In this document: positions 8,708 through 17,561 of the stretch, in pieces
Position numbering within the stretch: the first letter of the stretch is position 1
How the letters are laid out: every line of letters starts with the position of its first letter
Origin: Planococcus sp. CPCC 101016
Lineage (GTDB): Bacteria > Bacillota > Bacilli > Bacillales_A > Planococcaceae
Assembly: GCF_007859295.1 (NCBI RefSeq)
Contig: NZ_VOHB01000002.1
Coordinates: 1,675,624-1,739,623, forward strand
Reading direction: 5' to 3'
DNA: 64,000 bases
The notes under the pieces: model-generated
The model's input: only the letters and a program-made list of their open reading frames with translations
Database searches by the model: none
Told to the model about the DNA's origin: nothing
Position numbers and translations under genes: made by a program

Positions 8708-10399
8708 ATGGAGTTATTGAAAACTTATGCTGAGGAGATTTCTTTGGAATTAGATGGACTGGTTGAACTTGATAAAATCATTGAACTAATCGAAGAACCA
8801 AAATTTGACTGGCAAGGTGACTTGGCTTTTCCCTGCTTTACCTTAGCTAAGTCAATTAAGAAGTCTCCTGCAAAAATTGCTGAAGAGTTGGCGCAGACAA
8901 TCACTCATCCGCTATTTGAAAAAGTGGTGGCGGAAGGACCGTATTTGAATTGTTTTTACAATAAATTAATTGTTAGTTCAGAAATAGTAAAAACTGTATT
9001 GTCCATGCAGTCTAATTATGGAGCTTCAGCAATAGGGCAGACAAAGACGGTGACTATAGACTTTTCTTCTCCTAATATTGCAAAACCTTTCTCTATGGGT
9101 CATCTGCGTTCCACAGTTATTGGCAATTCGCTAGCGAATATCTCTGAGAAATTTGGATACAACACAATCCGTATAAACCACTTAGGTGATTGGGGAACTC
9201 AGTTCGGCAAACTGATCACGGCTTATAAGCTTTGGGGAAATGAAAAGCAAGTGAAAAATGAGCCGATTGCAGAGTTGTTAAGTTTATACGTGAAGTTCCA
9301 TCAGGAAGTTGAGAAGAATCCAGAATTGGACAGCGAAGCCAGATTGTGGTTTAGGAAGCTCGAGAACGGCAATGAAGAAGCAGAAAAACTATGGAAGTGG
9401 TTTCGTGACGAGTCGCTTCAAGAATTCTCTAAAATCTATCAGCTGCTGAATATAGAATTTGATTCATATAATGGAGAAGCTTTTTACAACGATAAAATGG
9501 GGGAAGTAATAGAACTTCTTGAAGACAAGCAATTGTTGGTTCAATCGCAGGGTGCTGATGTTGTTGAATTGAGTGATTATAACCTGCCGCCACTCCTGAT
9601 CAGAAAATCTGATGGCGCGACTTTATACGGTACACGGGATTTAGCGGCAGCATTGTACAGACAAAGAAACTATCATTTTGATAAATCATTTTATGTCGTA
9701 GGACAAGAGCAGACTCTTCACTTTAAACAATTGTTTGTAGTTCTTGAGAAATTGGGATATGAATGGCCAAAAGAGATAAAGCATATCGCTTTCGGCTTTA
9801 TATTGAAGAATGGGAAGAAGATGTCGACTAGAAAGGGGGGAGTGGTGTTGCTCGAGCAAGTCATCAACGAGGCAATCGAACTTGTGGGGCAAAACATTGC
9901 AGAAAAAAACGCCGACTTGGTAGACAAAGAAGAAATTGCGAAAATGGTTGGAGTCGGGGCAATCATTTTCCATGATTTGAAAAATGAACGCCAGAACCAT
10001 ATTGAATTCTCTCTTGAAGACATGTTGAGATTTGAAGGTGCAACGGGTCCATATGTCCAGTATACGCATGCGAGGGCCTGTTCAATATTGTCAAAGTCAA
10101 CGATCGACTTTAATCAACTCAATCCAATGGGGTTGACTGATTCTTACAGTTGGCCAATCAGTAAGTTGCTGCTAGCATTTCCTGAAGTTATTGAAAAAAG
10201 CTTTCATCAAACTGAACCTTCCCAGATTGCCAAATACCTCATTTTATTGGCTCAGGAATTCAACTCCTATTACAGTCATGTGAAAATCTTAAAAGAAGAT
10301 GATGAACAAGAAAGTCGATTAGCTTTGGTTCAGTCAGTAGCAATTGTTCTAAAGGAAGGGTTAAGGTTACTGGGAATCCAGGCGCCTGAAAAAATGTAA
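8708..10399 (+). CDS. argS: arginyl-tRNA synthetase, E. coli/eukaryote-like subtype
   Basis: A 563-residue class I synthetase that charges tRNA-Arg. It has an N-terminal Add-1 tRNA-binding domain (about 1-100), a catalytic domain with SSPNIAKP leading into MGHLRST (the HIGH-equivalent) and KMSTRKGG (the KMSKS-equivalent), and a C-terminal DALR anticodon domain. The usual Bacillus ArgRS reads SANPTGDLHLGHARG at the first motif, as I recall it, so this one belongs to a different subtype and may be a second copy. The frame is open back through the T-box leader, but AAGGAGGA seven bases before 8708 fixes this start. A HIT protein and a hydrolase follow in the same operon. Confidence 0.95.
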   Translation: MELLKTYAEEISLELDGLVELDKIIELIEEPKFDWQGDLAFPCFTLAKSIKKSPAKIAEELAQTITHPLFEKVVAEGPYLNCFYNKLIVSSEIVKTVLSMQSNYGASAIGQTKTVTIDFSSPNIAKPFSMGHLRSTVIGNSLANISEKFGYNTIRINHLGDWGTQFGKLITAYKLWGNEKQVKNEPIAELLSLYVKFHQEVEKNPELDSEARLWFRKLENGNEEAEKLWKWFRDESLQEFSKIYQLLNIEFDSYNGEAFYNDKMGEVIELLEDKQLLVQSQGADVVELSDYNLPPLLIRKSDGATLYGTRDLAAALYRQRNYHFDKSFYVVGQEQTLHFKQLFVVLEKLGYEWPKEIKHIAFGFILKNGKKMSTRKGGVVLLEQVINEAIELVGQNIAEKNADLVDKEEIAKMVGVGAIIFHDLKNERQNHIEFSLEDMLRFEGATGPYVQYTHARACSILSKSTIDFNQLNPMGLTDSYSWPISKLLLAFPEVIEKSFHQTEPSQIAKYLILLAQEFNSYYSHVKILKEDDEQESRLALVQSVAIVLKEGLRLLGIQAPEKM

Positions 10400-10422
10400 C
10401 AAGAAATTGAAAGGTGGATTAT

Positions 10423-10830
10423 ATGTCTAAGGAAGCGAATTGTCCGTTTTGCAATCCTCATCAAGACGAAAACCAAAATATTGTTTTTGAAAATGAAACC
10501 TGCTATTTTCTTCAGCATGCCAAAGAGCAAGATGTGCTTGAGGGCAGCGGTGTGATTGTGCCGAAGATCCATCGAAGCGATACTTTTCAATTATCTCAAG
10601 AAGAATGGAATGATACGTATGAATTGCTTCACAAGGCTAAGGAATATTTAGAATACAACTATTCGCCTGATGGCTTTACGCTTGGTTGGAACGTAGGAAA
10701 GGCATCCAATCAATCGGTCAATCATAGCCACCTCCATGTGATTCCCCGATATAATGATGAGCCGTTTGCAGGGAGAGGCATCCGATATTGGTTAAAACAG
10801 CCGGGAAATAAGAGGCGTAAGCAGAATTAA
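10423..10830 (+). CDS. HIT-family protein
   Basis: A 135-residue histidine-triad protein of the nucleotide-hydrolase/transferase superfamily. The active-site motif HSHLHVIPR is near residues 105-113. An N-terminal CPFC pair (residues 7-10) resembles the zinc-binding cysteines of HinT-type proteins. Such enzymes often hydrolyse AMP-amino acid or AMP-lysine adducts. Its place just after argS, with only a 23-base gap, would fit clean-up of aminoacyl-adenylates, but that is inference. The start at 10423 has AAAGGTGG five bases upstream; a GTG at 10414 lies inside that site. Confidence 0.85.
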   Translation: MSKEANCPFCNPHQDENQNIVFENETCYFLQHAKEQDVLEGSGVIVPKIHRSDTFQLSQEEWNDTYELLHKAKEYLEYNYSPDGFTLGWNVGKASNQSVNHSHLHVIPRYNDEPFAGRGIRYWLKQPGNKRRKQN

Positions 10831-11585
10831 TGAGAAAAGATAAGCATTTTTATTTCATTAACAATACACCTACATCAACCGATTTGTTTAAAAAGAAAAC
10901 GATATTGATTTATCATGGTTGGGGTTCCAGTATTAAAAACTACAGAGAGTTTGCGCATTCTCTAGCTACACTTGGGTTTCAGGTAGTTGTACCCGAATTA
11001 ATTTTTCATGACAATAGAGATAAATTAACGAATCATTATACGGTAAAAGCCACACAAGAATTCTTCTGGAAGACGATCTTTAAAAGTATAGATGAAGTCA
11101 ACAGCCTCTGTTCTGAACTAAAAATAAAAACGGAGGACACCATACTGCTTGGCATTTCAATGGGTGGATTTATCGCGAATGGTATATATGCCAATGATCA
11201 GAAATTCGCCGGAATGATCAATATAAACGGTTCCGGTTCTTTCCTTTTATCAGAAAAAATTTTCAGGAAAAGAGATAATCGGCCGACATTATCTTATAAA
11301 GAAATCGATGCATTAACTTATTACGATCCAATAAGCAAGAACCGGGGATTAGCGCCAATTCTATTAATGCACGGTGAAAAAGATGAAATTGTCTCAATTA
11401 AAGGTCAGGAAGACTACTTTAAAACTATTACCAAAAAATATGGGGAGACTAACCTGGTCTTTCAAAAGTACAGCGAAATCAATCATGTTGTATCTGAAGA
11501 AATGGAAGTACAGTTGTTTAAGTGGCTGCAAGAAAAATTTGTAGATTATCAAAGGACAGAGAAAGATTTGTCTGATACATATTAA
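10830..11585 (+). CDS. alpha/beta hydrolase (YitV-like esterase)
   Basis: A 251-residue alpha/beta hydrolase. The oxyanion-side HGWG is near residue 29, the nucleophile elbow GISMGG near 109-114, the acid is in HGEKDEIV and the catalytic histidine in NHVVS near the end. Length and layout resemble B. subtilis YitV and other dienelactone-hydrolase relatives. The start overlaps the HIT stop codon in a TAATG arrangement, so the two are translationally coupled. Signal peptide and membrane helix are absent, so it acts in the cytoplasm. The ester or amide substrate is unknown. Confidence 0.8.
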   Translation: MRKDKHFYFINNTPTSTDLFKKKTILIYHGWGSSIKNYREFAHSLATLGFQVVVPELIFHDNRDKLTNHYTVKATQEFFWKTIFKSIDEVNSLCSELKIKTEDTILLGISMGGFIANGIYANDQKFAGMININGSGSFLLSEKIFRKRDNRPTLSYKEIDALTYYDPISKNRGLAPILLMHGEKDEIVSIKGQEDYFKTITKKYGETNLVFQKYSEINHVVSEEMEVQLFKWLQEKFVDYQRTEKDLSDTY

Positions 11586-11700
11586 CGTTTTTTTATTTAT
11601 TTTACTAATTATGGAATAAAGGAGTGATATACTATTTCTACATAAATGGAATTTCTAAATAGAGCAGAACGATAAGATTTCGCCAGTAGGAGGAGAGGCT

Positions 11701-12945
11701 GTGAAACCGAAATTGAAAGAGTGGAAAACACCGGGGATTTTGCTGGGTTCCTTAGGGATCGCGAGCATTGGGGATTTTATCTACTTGGTTGCGATAAATA
11801 TCATCGTCTATCAGATGACGGAATCTGCAGCGGCAGTAGCTGGTTTATGGGTTGTCAGCCCGTTGACCAATATTGTGACCAAGTTCTGGACCGGCAGCTT
11901 TATTGATTATCGCAGCAAAAAGAAAGTTGTCATGGTTACTTACATACTGAGAGGCCTATTCATTGCTTTGATTCCTTTTGCACCAAGCATTTTTGTGATT
12001 TACTTGATTCTTATTGCCCTCAGCATGGCCAAAGCTTTTTTCGGACCGGCTTCGATGACGTATGTCACCATGCTGGTTCCTTCTCAAAAAAGAAAGCGAT
12101 TCAATTCGCTTCGTTCATTCACTTCCTCCAGCGCCTTTATTATCGGACCAGCTATTGGGGGTACTCTCATTTTATTGACCAATATAACCGTAACATTGTG
12201 GCTGAACGCGGGGTTCTTTTTAGTTGCCGCTTTGCTCCTGACATTACTGCCTGATACCGAAAAAATTGATCAAGAGAAAATTCCAACATTAACTCCTGCT
12301 CAAGTGGCTAAAGATTTTACAGTAGTTTCTGCTTTTATGAATGAGAGAAAATATGTGACAGCGATTTATTTAGGTTTTCTGGCAGTTATGCTATTCTCTT
12401 TTGCAATGGATGTGCAAGAAGTTGTTTTCACCCAGCAAGTCATTGGTTTATCGGAAGTGGAATACAGCTTGCTTATTAGCATCACCGGAATTGGTTCAGT
12501 GAGCGGAGCGCTTTTGCTCTCGATTTTTTCTGAAAAAATCTCTATCCGATCCATGATTGTAGTCGGGTTGCTGATGATGACTGCCGGTTATCTCATTTAC
12601 GCTTTTTCCTGGTCTTTCGCCTCGGTTACAGTCGGTTTTATCATTCTCGGGTTTTTTAATGTCTTCCTGAATGCAGGTATAATGACTTTTTATCAAAATA
12701 ACGTACCTGTCTCTGTCATGGGCAGAGTCACAAGCATATTTCAGTTGATTCAAAGCGTTTTCCAAATCGTCTTTATCTTGGCAATCGGGTTATTGGCTGA
12801 TTTCGTTTCTTTAAAACTGACCATCGCTTCGCTTGCTGTCATCATGTTGGTCACTTCTTTTCTGTACTCTATTGCTGTGTTGAATCCGAAATACGCGGGA
12901 TGGTATCGCGAAGAGGGCCAAGAAATTAAAGAAGAAGCCGTTTAG
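11701..12945 (+). CDS. MFS transporter, MFS_3/exporter type
   Basis: A 414-residue major facilitator with about twelve predicted helices and a central cytoplasmic loop near residues 180-215. The loop between helices 2 and 3 carries GSFIDYRSKKKV, a variant of the MFS DRxxRR motif. Proteins of this branch usually export drugs, macrolides or siderophores. GTG is the start, with AGGAGG at 11688-11693. It stands 115 bases after the hydrolase and 69 bases before a GNAT gene, with no terminator between, so it may share a transcript with the GNAT. Exporter plus acetyltransferase would fit a resistance role, which is speculation. Confidence 0.88.
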   Translation: MKPKLKEWKTPGILLGSLGIASIGDFIYLVAINIIVYQMTESAAAVAGLWVVSPLTNIVTKFWTGSFIDYRSKKKVVMVTYILRGLFIALIPFAPSIFVIYLILIALSMAKAFFGPASMTYVTMLVPSQKRKRFNSLRSFTSSSAFIIGPAIGGTLILLTNITVTLWLNAGFFLVAALLLTLLPDTEKIDQEKIPTLTPAQVAKDFTVVSAFMNERKYVTAIYLGFLAVMLFSFAMDVQEVVFTQQVIGLSEVEYSLLISITGIGSVSGALLLSIFSEKISIRSMIVVGLLMMTAGYLIYAFSWSFASVTVGFIILGFFNVFLNAGIMTFYQNNVPVSVMGRVTSIFQLIQSVFQIVFILAIGLLADFVSLKLTIASLAVIMLVTSFLYSIAVLNPKYAGWYREEGQEIKEEAV

Positions 12946-13014
12946 GTTAGACGGCAAGTTGCGTTACATTTAAGAAACCATTGCTTTAAATAAAAAAAAG
13001 GAGATTCAGTTTTT

Positions 13015-13563
13015 ATGCAGATTGACGGAAAAGAATTTGAAAAGAACCACTTGGCGTACACTATACGATCAGCAGTTGAAAAAGATGCTGGGTCTTTGTC
13101 GAAATTAAGGGTTCAAGTTGATGGGGAAACAGAAAACTTAGACAGAGAAAAAGGCGAAGCATACATAGACGATGCAGGGTTTTCCAAAATTATCAGAGAG
13201 GATAGTAAGGCGTTCAACAGTCTGTTTTTGGTAGCTGAGGCAGATGGACAGCTAGCAGGATTTTCACGTTGTGCAGGAAGTCAGTTGAAAAGAACATGTC
13301 ATCAAACAGAGTTTGGTATAGCTGTATTAAAAAAATATTGGGGATACGGCATCGGACAACATTTATTAATGGAGTCGATTCGGTGGGCAGATGAAAACCA
13401 ACTTAAAAAATTGACTTTACGTGTTCTTGAAACCAATATCAAAGCTATTAAATTATATGAAAAACATGGTTTTGAAGTGGAAGGTATTCTAAAGAAAGAT
13501 AAGCTTTTATCTGATGGCAATTACTACGATACAGTTTTGTTGGGCCGAATAAATCGAAAATAG
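13015..13563 (+). CDS. GNAT N-acetyltransferase
   Basis: A 182-residue acetyltransferase. The acetyl-CoA pyrophosphate loop is the segment KYWGYGIGQHLL near residues 107-118, a variant of Q/RxxGxG/A. The following strands include RVLETNIKAIKLYEKHGF, typical of motif B in RimJ/YhhY-type GNATs. About 18 residues precede the usual fold. It is a single gene closed by a weak hairpin. The substrate is not predictable from sequence. Confidence 0.85.
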   Translation: MQIDGKEFEKNHLAYTIRSAVEKDAGSLSKLRVQVDGETENLDREKGEAYIDDAGFSKIIREDSKAFNSLFLVAEADGQLAGFSRCAGSQLKRTCHQTEFGIAVLKKYWGYGIGQHLLMESIRWADENQLKKLTLRVLETNIKAIKLYEKHGFEVEGILKKDKLLSDGNYYDTVLLGRINRK

Positions 13564-13598
13564 AATCCAGTAGAAATAGGTTCATGCTGGATTCTTTT
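13563..13598 (+). terminator. weak intrinsic terminator
   Basis: An eight-pair stem (13563-13570 with 13587-13594) with a sixteen-base loop is followed by only four T. It may serve both convergent genes. Confidence 0.5.
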
Positions 13599-13619
13599 AG
13601 ACCAGTAGTAATTAATTTG

Positions 13620-14372
13620 TTATTTTCTGGCTTTGATGATTATGGAAGTGGGGAAGCTTTGTGCTTTATAAAGAGAATAATAGCGATCGGAAACTTCTGC
13701 CTTCACATTTTTAAGATGATGGGGGACGTCTGTTTCAACGACTTCTTCAATTGAAAACCCTGCTTGAATCAATGAGTTTAAATAGGTACTGAATTTTCTT
13801 TTTGGAATAGAGATGGGTGCATCTTCTCCTTTAAAATTCTCATATCTGGTCCAGCCTTCATCTTGATAAGAGCCTTTCAACGAAAGAATGCCATCTTCAC
13901 TATGTAAATGAGTATATAGTGGATGATCCCAACTAAAAATGAAACAACCGGCGGGCTTTAAATAAGAGTAAATAAGATTCAACGTTTTGACTAAATCTGT
14001 TGACCAGCCAATTGCATAAATGGAATAGATAATGTCAAAATAATGGTTGGGCAAGTCGATGTCTTCTTCCATGGCTGCACAATGCAGATGTGCCTTCAGC
14101 CCTTTTAAGGTTTCCTTCGCAATATCAAGTTGTCTTTCCGAAAAGTCGACACCCCACAATTCGGCAGCCCCTTGCTCTTTCATATATGCCAACGAATGGC
14201 CACTTCCGCATCCTATATCAAGAACCTTTTTGCCTGCAATCAAATCAAATATATTCAATTCATCATTGGTTTGAGAAAAAGGCCCAAAACTTGGCAACGC
14301 ATCAACCCCATTAAAATGATCTGCAACGGTATTCCAGCTTTTTTTGTTCTGTTTGACTATTTCTGTTCTCAC
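13620..14372 (-). CDS. class I SAM-dependent methyltransferase
   Basis: A 250-residue methyltransferase. Motif I reads VLDIGCGSGHSL near residues 51-62, with an acidic GVDFS about 20 residues later. The N-terminal segment (KQNKKSWNTVADHFNG) resembles that of UbiE/YcgJ-type enzymes. The gene is alone on the minus strand, convergent with the GNAT gene and divergent from the PepSY gene. The substrate is unknown. Confidence 0.85.
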   Translation of the reverse strand: MRTEIVKQNKKSWNTVADHFNGVDALPSFGPFSQTNDELNIFDLIAGKKVLDIGCGSGHSLAYMKEQGAAELWGVDFSERQLDIAKETLKGLKAHLHCAAMEEDIDLPNHYFDIIYSIYAIGWSTDLVKTLNLIYSYLKPAGCFIFSWDHPLYTHLHSEDGILSLKGSYQDEGWTRYENFKGEDAPISIPKRKFSTYLNSLIQAGFSIEEVVETDVPHHLKNVKAEVSDRYYSLYKAQSFPTSIIIKARK

Positions 14373-14731
14373 TTTTAGCCTCCTCCATTCTCTTCTATAA
14401 TTCTCGAAAAAAAGGTAAAGTCCTTCATAAACAGAAGCTAACAGATATTTTGCCTCTTACAGGTGCTATTCGTAATACCATCACTCAAAAATTTGCGAAA
14501 ACGTTCATAATGAAACTCTTTTCTTTGGTAGGAATATTAGTTGAACCTTGCAAAATGCAGTAAAAGAATGGAAAATGAATGATTGTGTTATTCATCACTT
14601 ACTTTATTTGTGAGTATAAATTCTTTACTTTATAGGCTTCAATTGATTGATTATGCATATTAGGAGATCTAAAATGCCATTTCTTACGTTAATTAATAAA
14701 ACTCGTATATAAGAGAAAAGAGGAGCAAGCA
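14373..14731. other. divergent intergenic region, 359 bases
   Basis: This gap separates the minus-strand methyltransferase from the PepSY gene and must hold promoters for both, though I find no convincing hexamer pair. An imperfect inverted repeat lies around 14578-14597. I see no small gene. A GAGGAG ribosome site for the PepSY gene is at the right end. Confidence 0.5.
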
Positions 14732-16105
14732 ATGAACACAGGTAAAACAAACGCTGTTAAGTCGCCAAGAAAATCATCCGGTACAAATACATATAGAACC
14801 ATTTGGAGATGGCATTTGTATGCGGGGGTAATTTTTGCGCCGCTTCTGGTGCTTTTAGCAATTACTGGCTCCATCTATTTGTTTAAAGCGGAAATTGAAG
14901 AAGTTCTTTATCAGGACTATTACCAGGTAGCCCCGCAAGATGAAAAAGTACCCGTTTCTGAACAGTTGGAAGAAGTAAACCGTTTATATCCAGATTCAGT
15001 CGTCACAAAGTATAGGCCCGGAGAAAACAATACACGGTCTAGCGAAGTGACGATAAATACAGACAGTGAATCCTTGACTGTATTTATAAATCCATATACA
15101 GGGAAATCCATGGGTCAGTTGAACAATGAGGACCGGATCATGGATAAAATTGAGGAAATACATGGAGAGCTGATGGCTGGAACCGTTGGCGACCGATTAG
15201 TGGAATTAGCAGCATGCTGGGCTATCGTCCTGTTGGTGACAGGATTCCTGCTGTGGTTTCCAAAGAAAACAAAAGGCTTGGCCGGGGTTTTATTTCCTCG
15301 CTTGAGAAAAGGGAAAAAGATAGCAATGCGCGACCTGCATGTAGTGCCGGCTGTCTGGATTTCCGGCGGACTGCTATTTTTAATTTTGACCGGGTTGCCT
15401 TGGTCGGGATTCTGGGGGGACAATTTTCAGGCTATCACTACGAATACCGGCGAAGGCTATCCGCCCTCGGTTTGGATCGGGGAAGCGCCTGTATCGGATT
15501 TAGAAACGAAGGACATTGCAGAAGTCCCTTGGGCTGCTGAAACTTTGGACGTTCCCGTTTCGAAGCTGCAGGGACTGGTTCCGCAATCGCTTGATCAAAT
15601 CGTCAAGATCGCAGATCGAGAAGGCATCTACCCCAGTTATTCAATCTTCGTTCCTCAAGAGCCGGATGGAGTCTATACCCTTTCTGTATTTCCGCCAAAA
15701 GCTGAAGATGAAGCGACCATTCACATAGATCAATATTCAGGTGCGGTTTTGGCCGATTACCGTTACGACAATTACGGCATTATCGGCAAAGTCGTAGCAT
15801 GGGGCATTACTTTGCACAAAGGATCTCAATTCGGACTGATCAACCAGCTTGCCAGCCTTGCAATTTGTCTGGGAATTATTTTTGTTGTGATCAGTGGCAT
15901 CTACTTGTGGTGGAAGCGAAAACCGAAAAAAGGAATGGGGGGTCCTGCTGCACCGGCACTTTTCAAGACAAAGTCATTTTTACTGATAATGATTGTTCTT
16001 GGAATTGTATTTCCGCTTGTTGGTATTTCAATAGCGGCCGTTTGGCTGTTTGATTGGATGATTGTTCAACGGATTTCTTCAGTTAAGAGGTGGTTTAATG
16101 CATAA
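14732..16105 (+). CDS. PepSY-associated TM-helix (PiuB-like) membrane protein
   Basis: A 457-residue inner-membrane protein of the PepSY_TM family. Predicted helices are near residues 28-50 (after the WRWHLYAGV motif), 155-178, 205-225, 370-392 and 415-440, with two extracytoplasmic PepSY-like segments between them. His residues at helix ends (WHLYAG, HVVPAVW, LHKGSQFG) are typical of the family, which is linked to haem or iron handling and extracytoplasmic reduction. Its stop overlaps the region of the next gene, a FixH/YtkA-like lipoprotein, so the pair is one operon. I see no clear Fur box. Confidence 0.85.
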   Translation: MNTGKTNAVKSPRKSSGTNTYRTIWRWHLYAGVIFAPLLVLLAITGSIYLFKAEIEEVLYQDYYQVAPQDEKVPVSEQLEEVNRLYPDSVVTKYRPGENNTRSSEVTINTDSESLTVFINPYTGKSMGQLNNEDRIMDKIEEIHGELMAGTVGDRLVELAACWAIVLLVTGFLLWFPKKTKGLAGVLFPRLRKGKKIAMRDLHVVPAVWISGGLLFLILTGLPWSGFWGDNFQAITTNTGEGYPPSVWIGEAPVSDLETKDIAEVPWAAETLDVPVSKLQGLVPQSLDQIVKIADREGIYPSYSIFVPQEPDGVYTLSVFPPKAEDEATIHIDQYSGAVLADYRYDNYGIIGKVVAWGITLHKGSQFGLINQLASLAICLGIIFVVISGIYLWWKRKPKKGMGGPAAPALFKTKSFLLIMIVLGIVFPLVGISIAAVWLFDWMIVQRISSVKRWFNA

Positions 16106-16127
16106 GAAGAGGAAAGAAGGACGACTC

Positions 16128-16598
16128 ATGAGAAAACGACGATTGCTGCTTTTAAGTATCTTCTGTATCTCTATACTCAGCGCTTGTTCCCTGCGCAGCG
16201 ATGCAGCTGATTTATACAAGCAAGAAAATCCTCTTCAAGTAGAAATAGCTATGCCGGATTCCATTGCTGCACAGGAGACTTTTACTATGCAAGCAGTATT
16301 AACTGAACCAACAGCATCCATAGAAGAAGCCAATTTCGTCCACTTTGAAGTTTGGAAACACGACCATTCAATACATCTTCCAATGGAAGAGGCAACATTT
16401 CTCGGCAAGGGTGTATATGAAATGGATTTTCAGCTAGAAGAGGAAGGGTTATATTATTTGGAAGTACACGCTGGAAACAATGGATCGATTGTGAGTCCTC
16501 GGCAGCAATTTATTGTCGGAAAACTTTCAGAAGCTGAGTTGAATACCTTAAAAGAAGGACCTGTAAAAGAGCAGGAATCATCAGAAAAGCATCATTGA
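16128..16598 (+). CDS. FixH/YtkA-like lipoprotein
   Basis: A 156-residue secreted lipoprotein with a basic, hydrophobic signal peptide ending in the lipobox LSAC near residue 20. The mature part is a single beta-rich domain with a WKHDHS segment and ends in a charged tail, like the YtkA/FixH fold implicated in copper or haem-linked oxidase assembly. An earlier in-frame ATG at 16098 overlaps the PepSY stop and also has a ribosome site (AAGAGG); 16128 is preferred because it gives a normal signal peptide and has AAGAAGG seven bases upstream. It probably works with the PepSY membrane protein. Confidence 0.75.
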   Translation: MRKRRLLLLSIFCISILSACSLRSDAADLYKQENPLQVEIAMPDSIAAQETFTMQAVLTEPTASIEEANFVHFEVWKHDHSIHLPMEEATFLGKGVYEMDFQLEEEGLYYLEVHAGNNGSIVSPRQQFIVGKLSEAELNTLKEGPVKEQESSEKHH

Positions 16599-16634
16599 TA
16601 GTGATTCAATTTTATCTGAATAGGAGATAGGAAA

Positions 16635-17087
16635 ATGATTATTGAAACTTCGCGCTTAGTCATGCATGCAGCTGACAAACAAGCGCTTCAAGTCATGAAA
16701 ATTCACCAGTACAACAATGGACAGGAAGTAACGAATCATATAAAGGAGCTGGCTGTGGATGCCTCTCTCTTGGGTTGGGGAAGCTGGCTTGTTTTTCGGA
16801 AATTCGATGAGGCCTTGATCGGAGACGCAGGTTTTAAAGGAAAACCGAATTCGCGAAAGGAAGTAGAAGTGGGCTATGGTTTTCTCGAAGCTTATTGGGG
16901 GATGGGGTATGCAACAGAAGCTGTCGGTGGGCTTATCGATTGGGCCTTTCAAACCTCAACTGTAGAAAAAGTGATTGCAGAAACTGATTATGACAATGCT
17001 GCTTCAATTCGGGTATTGGAAAAAAATCAAATGAAGAAAACCCATGAGGCGGCTGGAATGGTTTATTGGGAATTGACTGAACGTTGA
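16635..17087 (+). CDS. GNAT N-acetyltransferase, RimJ/RimL type
   Basis: A 150-residue acetyltransferase of the Acetyltransf_3 branch. It opens with IIETSRLVM, the typical RimJ/RimL start, and contains EVGYGFLEAYWGMGYATEA, where GMGYATEA is the acetyl-CoA loop. The sequence ETDYDNAASIRVLEKNQM is the standard motif B. The gene is closed by a strong terminator. The substrate is unknown; members of this branch acetylate protein N-termini, drugs or small amines. Confidence 0.87.
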   Translation: MIIETSRLVMHAADKQALQVMKIHQYNNGQEVTNHIKELAVDASLLGWGSWLVFRKFDEALIGDAGFKGKPNSRKEVEVGYGFLEAYWGMGYATEAVGGLIDWAFQTSTVEKVIAETDYDNAASIRVLEKNQMKKTHEAAGMVYWELTER

Positions 17088-17103
17088 TCTGAAATAAAGT
17101 GTT

Positions 17104-17139
17104 AAAAAAGACTGGGAGCGAGAGCATCCAGTCTTTTTT
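17104..17139 (+). terminator. intrinsic terminator
   Basis: A twelve-pair stem (17104-17115 with 17128-17139), A-rich on the left arm and T-rich on the right, ends the GNAT transcript. Confidence 0.85.
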
Positions 17140-17201
17140 CTTATTGAATTATTTAAAATCAAAGTCGGTATGGTCTCGAAGAAAAACTAGCGAGTAGCTA
17201 C

Positions 17202-17231
17202 TTGACAAGCAACTAAAAGGTTGCGTATTAT
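17202..17231 (+). promoter_or_regulatory. sigma-A promoter with operator-like repeat, upstream of arsR-type gene
   Basis: TTGACA (17202-17207) and TATTAT (17226-17231) are 18 bases apart. The spacer contains an inverted repeat, GCAAC (17209-17213) and GTTGC (17220-17224), well placed for a repressor to block polymerase. The start point would be near 17238, the first base of the ATG. Confidence 0.75.
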
Positions 17232-17237
17232 GAGTGT

Positions 17238-17513
17238 ATGGAAAACAAAGACTTAGTATTTAAAGCACTCAGTGATGCGACGCGTCGGTTGATACTGGAC
17301 GAGTTATCAGAACGAGATGAAATGACTTTGTATGAATTGACAATTCGTTTAATTACAAAGCACAATCTTGACATTTCGCGACAGGCTATCGCTAAACACC
17401 TTGCCATACTGGATGAAGCAGAATTAGTGAAGTCCGCGAAAAAAGGGAAATATCGCGTATTGACGTTTGACAAAGAACCATTAAAAAATTTATTGGAAGC
17501 TTGGCTTGGTTGA
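17238..17513 (+). CDS. ArsR-family helix-turn-helix repressor
   Basis: A 91-residue winged-helix regulator. It begins with the typical KALSDATRRLILDEL helix, has a recognition helix in ISRQAIAKHLAILDEA and a wing in KKGKYRVLTF. No CxC or other metal-binding cysteines are present, so it is probably not a metal sensor; it resembles the YdhH/SmtB-like group beside VOC or SRPBCC genes. No ribosome site is visible and the predicted transcription start falls on the ATG, so the mRNA may be leaderless. The repeat in its own promoter suggests autorepression. The VOC gene follows by 48 bases. Confidence 0.88.
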   Translation: MENKDLVFKALSDATRRLILDELSERDEMTLYELTIRLITKHNLDISRQAIAKHLAILDEAELVKSAKKGKYRVLTFDKEPLKNLLEAWLG

Positions 17514-17561
17514 TTTATTGAAGTGGAGCGGTATGACACTTATTAAAGGGGGAAGGACGAT

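Noticed and set aside
14578..14597. Fur-box-like repeat upstream of the PepSY gene
   Set aside because: The repeat matches the 7-1-7 consensus too poorly to call, despite the iron link of the family.
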